From Shimia gijangensis (GTDB taxonomy: Bacteria > Pseudomonadota > Alphaproteobacteria > Rhodobacterales > Rhodobacteraceae), in NCBI RefSeq assembly GCF_900142085.1, contig NZ_FQZQ01000004.1:171859-235858 (forward strand): 64,000 bases of DNA, written 5' to 3'. The notes beneath the pieces are model-generated. The model saw only the letters and a program-made list of their open reading frames with translations, was not told the DNA's origin and made no database searches. Below, piece after piece: positions 62,322 through 64,000 of this stretch. The translations under genes and the position numbers were made by a program. Each line of letters opens with the position of its first letter. Within the stretch, counting starts at the first letter, position 1.

Positions 62322-62852
62322 GGGTTTCTCCTGTGCAGTTTTGCGGTGTGAACCGCCGCTACCGAGGAGAGCCCGGACAAGCGCGGGCGTGTGACCAGTG
62401 ATGCGTGGTTTGGGTGGGTAGTCCAGTCTAAAACTCCGAGATTCCGCGAGGTGGAACGTGAAATAGGGGCAGCTGCCCCTATATGTTGTGGCAGCGCAGG
62501 GGGTGGATTCCATATATGGAAAAAACTCTTTGCGCATTGAGAGTTATATGTGATGATGACTTTATGGGAATGACACCTGTCGAGGCCAGACTGGCCGGTG
62601 TTGGCGCGGGATGCGCACCCTGCCTCTGGCAAAAGCCCCCGGCCGAGATGGTTGTGGCAGAAGGGCCTCGGATGAGGAGATGTCCATCACCATTATGGGT
62701 GGGTGGTCGCAGGTCCGGGATGGGCAAGTTCACGTAGGTCGGGATGACCTGTTTCTGAGCGAACGATTCAAACACATCGCTGCGCACTTTTGCGCTCCCT
62801 TTCTTTTTGCACCCGCATTCCGTGCGGTTCGCACCAGCTAAGGAAACTGGTT
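62322..62852. other. 531-bp divergent control region of the accessory element
   Basis: No gene can be supported. ATAGGGGCAGCTGCCCCTAT (62463-62482) is a perfect 20-bp palindrome, and TTCCATATATGGAA (62508-62521) a perfect 14-bp palindrome, 26 bp apart. They lie between the recombinase operon and the methyltransferase gene and may be operators for divergent control. Frames such as the plus one from 62516 (MEKTLCALRV...) show no recognised family and weak codon bias. Confidence 0.5.
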
Positions 62853-63908
62853 ATGACCTATCACTTAGAACGGATAGACCCGCATACCCTAAAACCATCA
62901 CCGCGCAATGCGCGCACCCATGACAAGAAACAGATCCGACAGATTGCCGACAGCATTGAAGCCTTTGGGTTCACCAACCCAGTTCTGATCGATGCCGAAG
63001 ATAACATCATCGCCGGACATGGGCGGCTGACGGCCGCCTTGCAAATGGGGCTTTGTGAAGTCCCGGCCATCCGGATCACCCACCTGAACGCCGCAGAGAA
63101 ACGGGCCCTGATGCTGGCCGACAACAAGATTGCACTGAGCGCAGGTTGGGACATGGAGCTCCTGGCCTCAGAACTGACGGACCTCTCGGAGATGGACCTT
63201 GACTTTGATCTGGAAACCACCGGCTTCGAGATCCCCGAGATTGATCTGATCATCGAAAATGCCAAGGTCGATCACATTCCTGAGGAAGTGGTGTTGGAGC
63301 CAGACACAACCAAGTCACCCATTTGCCGCACCGGGGATCTGTGGATTCTTGGGGCCCACAGGGTGCTTTGTGGCGATGCCCGGAACGCAGATGACTATGC
63401 GCGCCTCATGGATGGTGCTGTGGCGGATCTTGGGTTTACGGACCCACCCTACAATGTGCCGATCTCCGGACACGTGTGCGGTAGCGGCAAGGTTCAGCAC
63501 CGCGAATTTGCGGAAGCCTCTGGGGAGATGAGTGAAGAGGATTTCGAGCGCTTCTTGCGAGTGACATTCACGTTCTGCACCAAGCACAGCAGAGATGGGG
63601 CTGTATGGTTTGCTTGTATGGATTGGCGCCATATTGGCGAGATCCGGTCAGCCGCTCTTGCGACCTTCGATCAATGGCTGAATGTCTGTGTCTGGGCCAA
63701 GACCAACGGTGGCATGGGAGGGCTCTATCGTTCGCAACATGAGTTCATCTTTGTCTTCGGCACTGGCAAGGCGGCACACCGCAACAATGTCCAGCTTGGC
63801 AAGTTCGGACGCAACCGCACGAACCTGTGGACCTATGCCGGGGTGAACACCTTCCGGAAGGGCCGCATGGAAGAGCTGCAAGCCCATCCTACTGCCAAGC
63901 CGGTTTGA
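62853..63908 (+). pseudogene. ParB-like/DNA methyltransferase fusion, truncated by an IS element
   Basis: The 351-codon frame starts with a ParB/Sulfiredoxin-like nuclease domain (NPVLIDAEDNIIAGHGR, residues ~1-90). Then comes a beta-class DNA methyltransferase with catalytic motif IV DPPY (197-200). Just after the family's HPTAKPV it meets TGA at 63906, which is the left end of an IS3-type element. In this class the SAM-binding FxGxG motif comes after HPT.KPV, so the remnant lacks it and should be inactive. AAGGA precedes the start. The right part may resume beyond the IS, outside the window. Confidence 0.85.
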
Positions 63909-64000
63909 GCCTCCCCATCTGAATGGGTCCACCGTTAAGGTTAGGAAACGGAGGACTAAGAATGGCAAACAAGCGACTGAAGCCGGAAGAGATTGTCTCA
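63906..64000 (+). mobile_element. IS3-type insertion sequence, left end (partial)
   Basis: TGAGCCTCCCCATCTGAATG begins directly at the break in the methyltransferase gene and is followed by the transposase start. The rest is beyond the window, so the right end and target duplication are unseen. Confidence 0.75.
63962..64000 (+). CDS. IS3-family transposase OrfA (partial)
   Basis: Only MANKRLKPEEIVS is visible, which matches the start of IS3-family OrfA proteins found in Rhodobacteraceae (helix-turn-helix protein that precedes the DDE OrfB). AGGA lies ten bases before the ATG. The remainder is outside the window. Confidence 0.75.
   Translation, partial: MANKRLKPEEIVS

Noticed and set aside
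62516..62737. Plus-strand frame MEKTLCALRV... in the accessory control region
   Set aside because: No family recognised, weak codon bias, and three frames are open over the same stretch.

Overview
The window looks like a chromosomal segment of a Roseobacter-group alphaproteobacterium (Rhodobacteraceae). The evidence is the housekeeping gene content (FMN-type lldD, aa3 oxidase ctaD, single-chain pyruvate carboxylase), two DUF1127 genes, a DUF1127-CcsR ('Cuckoo') sRNA array of the Rhodobacter type, FnrL-type boxes, and a dispersed GGGGCGCTGCCCC/GGGATATT intergenic repeat. Family assignments come from reading the sequence; no database search was run.

Layout. 1-4.0 kb: MORN-repeat protein (cut by the window edge), nadE, a DUF2235 hydrolase. 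4.0-11.0 kb (minus): a tight cluster of TerC, a 27-aa membrane microprotein, XpaC, TelA, a DUF2927 lipoprotein, an SPFH/GYF protein, a zinc-ribbon membrane protein and a nitroreductase. This resembles the tellurite/envelope-stress (Ter-linked) gene network. 11.2-18.2 kb: rRNA pseudouridine synthase, tadA, class III cyclase, UPF0173 hydrolase, ceramidase-like protein, gatC-gatA, an Excalibur lipoprotein and an amidase. 18.3-22.5 kb: RNase P RNA, then a regulator/arylsulfatase/outer-membrane-protein operon facing an AraC regulator. 22.6-32.8 kb: rpmG, GNAT, Bax-inhibitor-1 protein, DUF1127/LysR divergent pair, quinone oxidoreductase, XRE regulator, hisN-like phosphatase, 8-oxoguanine deaminase, two tRNA-Gly, YHYH secreted protein, glycosyltransferase, GFA protein. 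32.9-40.7 kb: pyc, rhodanese, lldD, uvrD.

40.8-41.5 kb (minus) is the most striking stretch. A DUF1127 gene behind an RpoH-like promoter is followed by eight hairpins arranged as four pairs, each loop exposing CUCCUCCC (an anti-Shine-Dalgarno-like sequence), and the array ends in an intrinsic terminator. 41.6-49.4 kb: mrp/apbC, EthD protein, Hint-domain protein, DUF2244 protein, ctaD with two upstream FNR-type boxes, an ICL/PEPM-family lyase, cytochrome c and lipB. 49.5-59.6 kb: tRNA-Leu, a ClpP-fold secreted protein frameshifted in an 8-G run, PAP2 phosphatase, DsbA-like oxidoreductase, AEC transporter, and the overlapping operon SPOR lipoprotein-dacC-tmk-holB-tatD-MBL hydrolase.

59.7-64 kb is accessory DNA beyond a tRNA-Ser: a cluster of CAGGGAATTT repeats, a large serine recombinase coupled to DUF2924, a spacer with two perfect palindromes, and a ParB-methyltransferase fusion gene that an IS3-type element interrupts just before its SAM-binding motif. 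The IS runs off the window.
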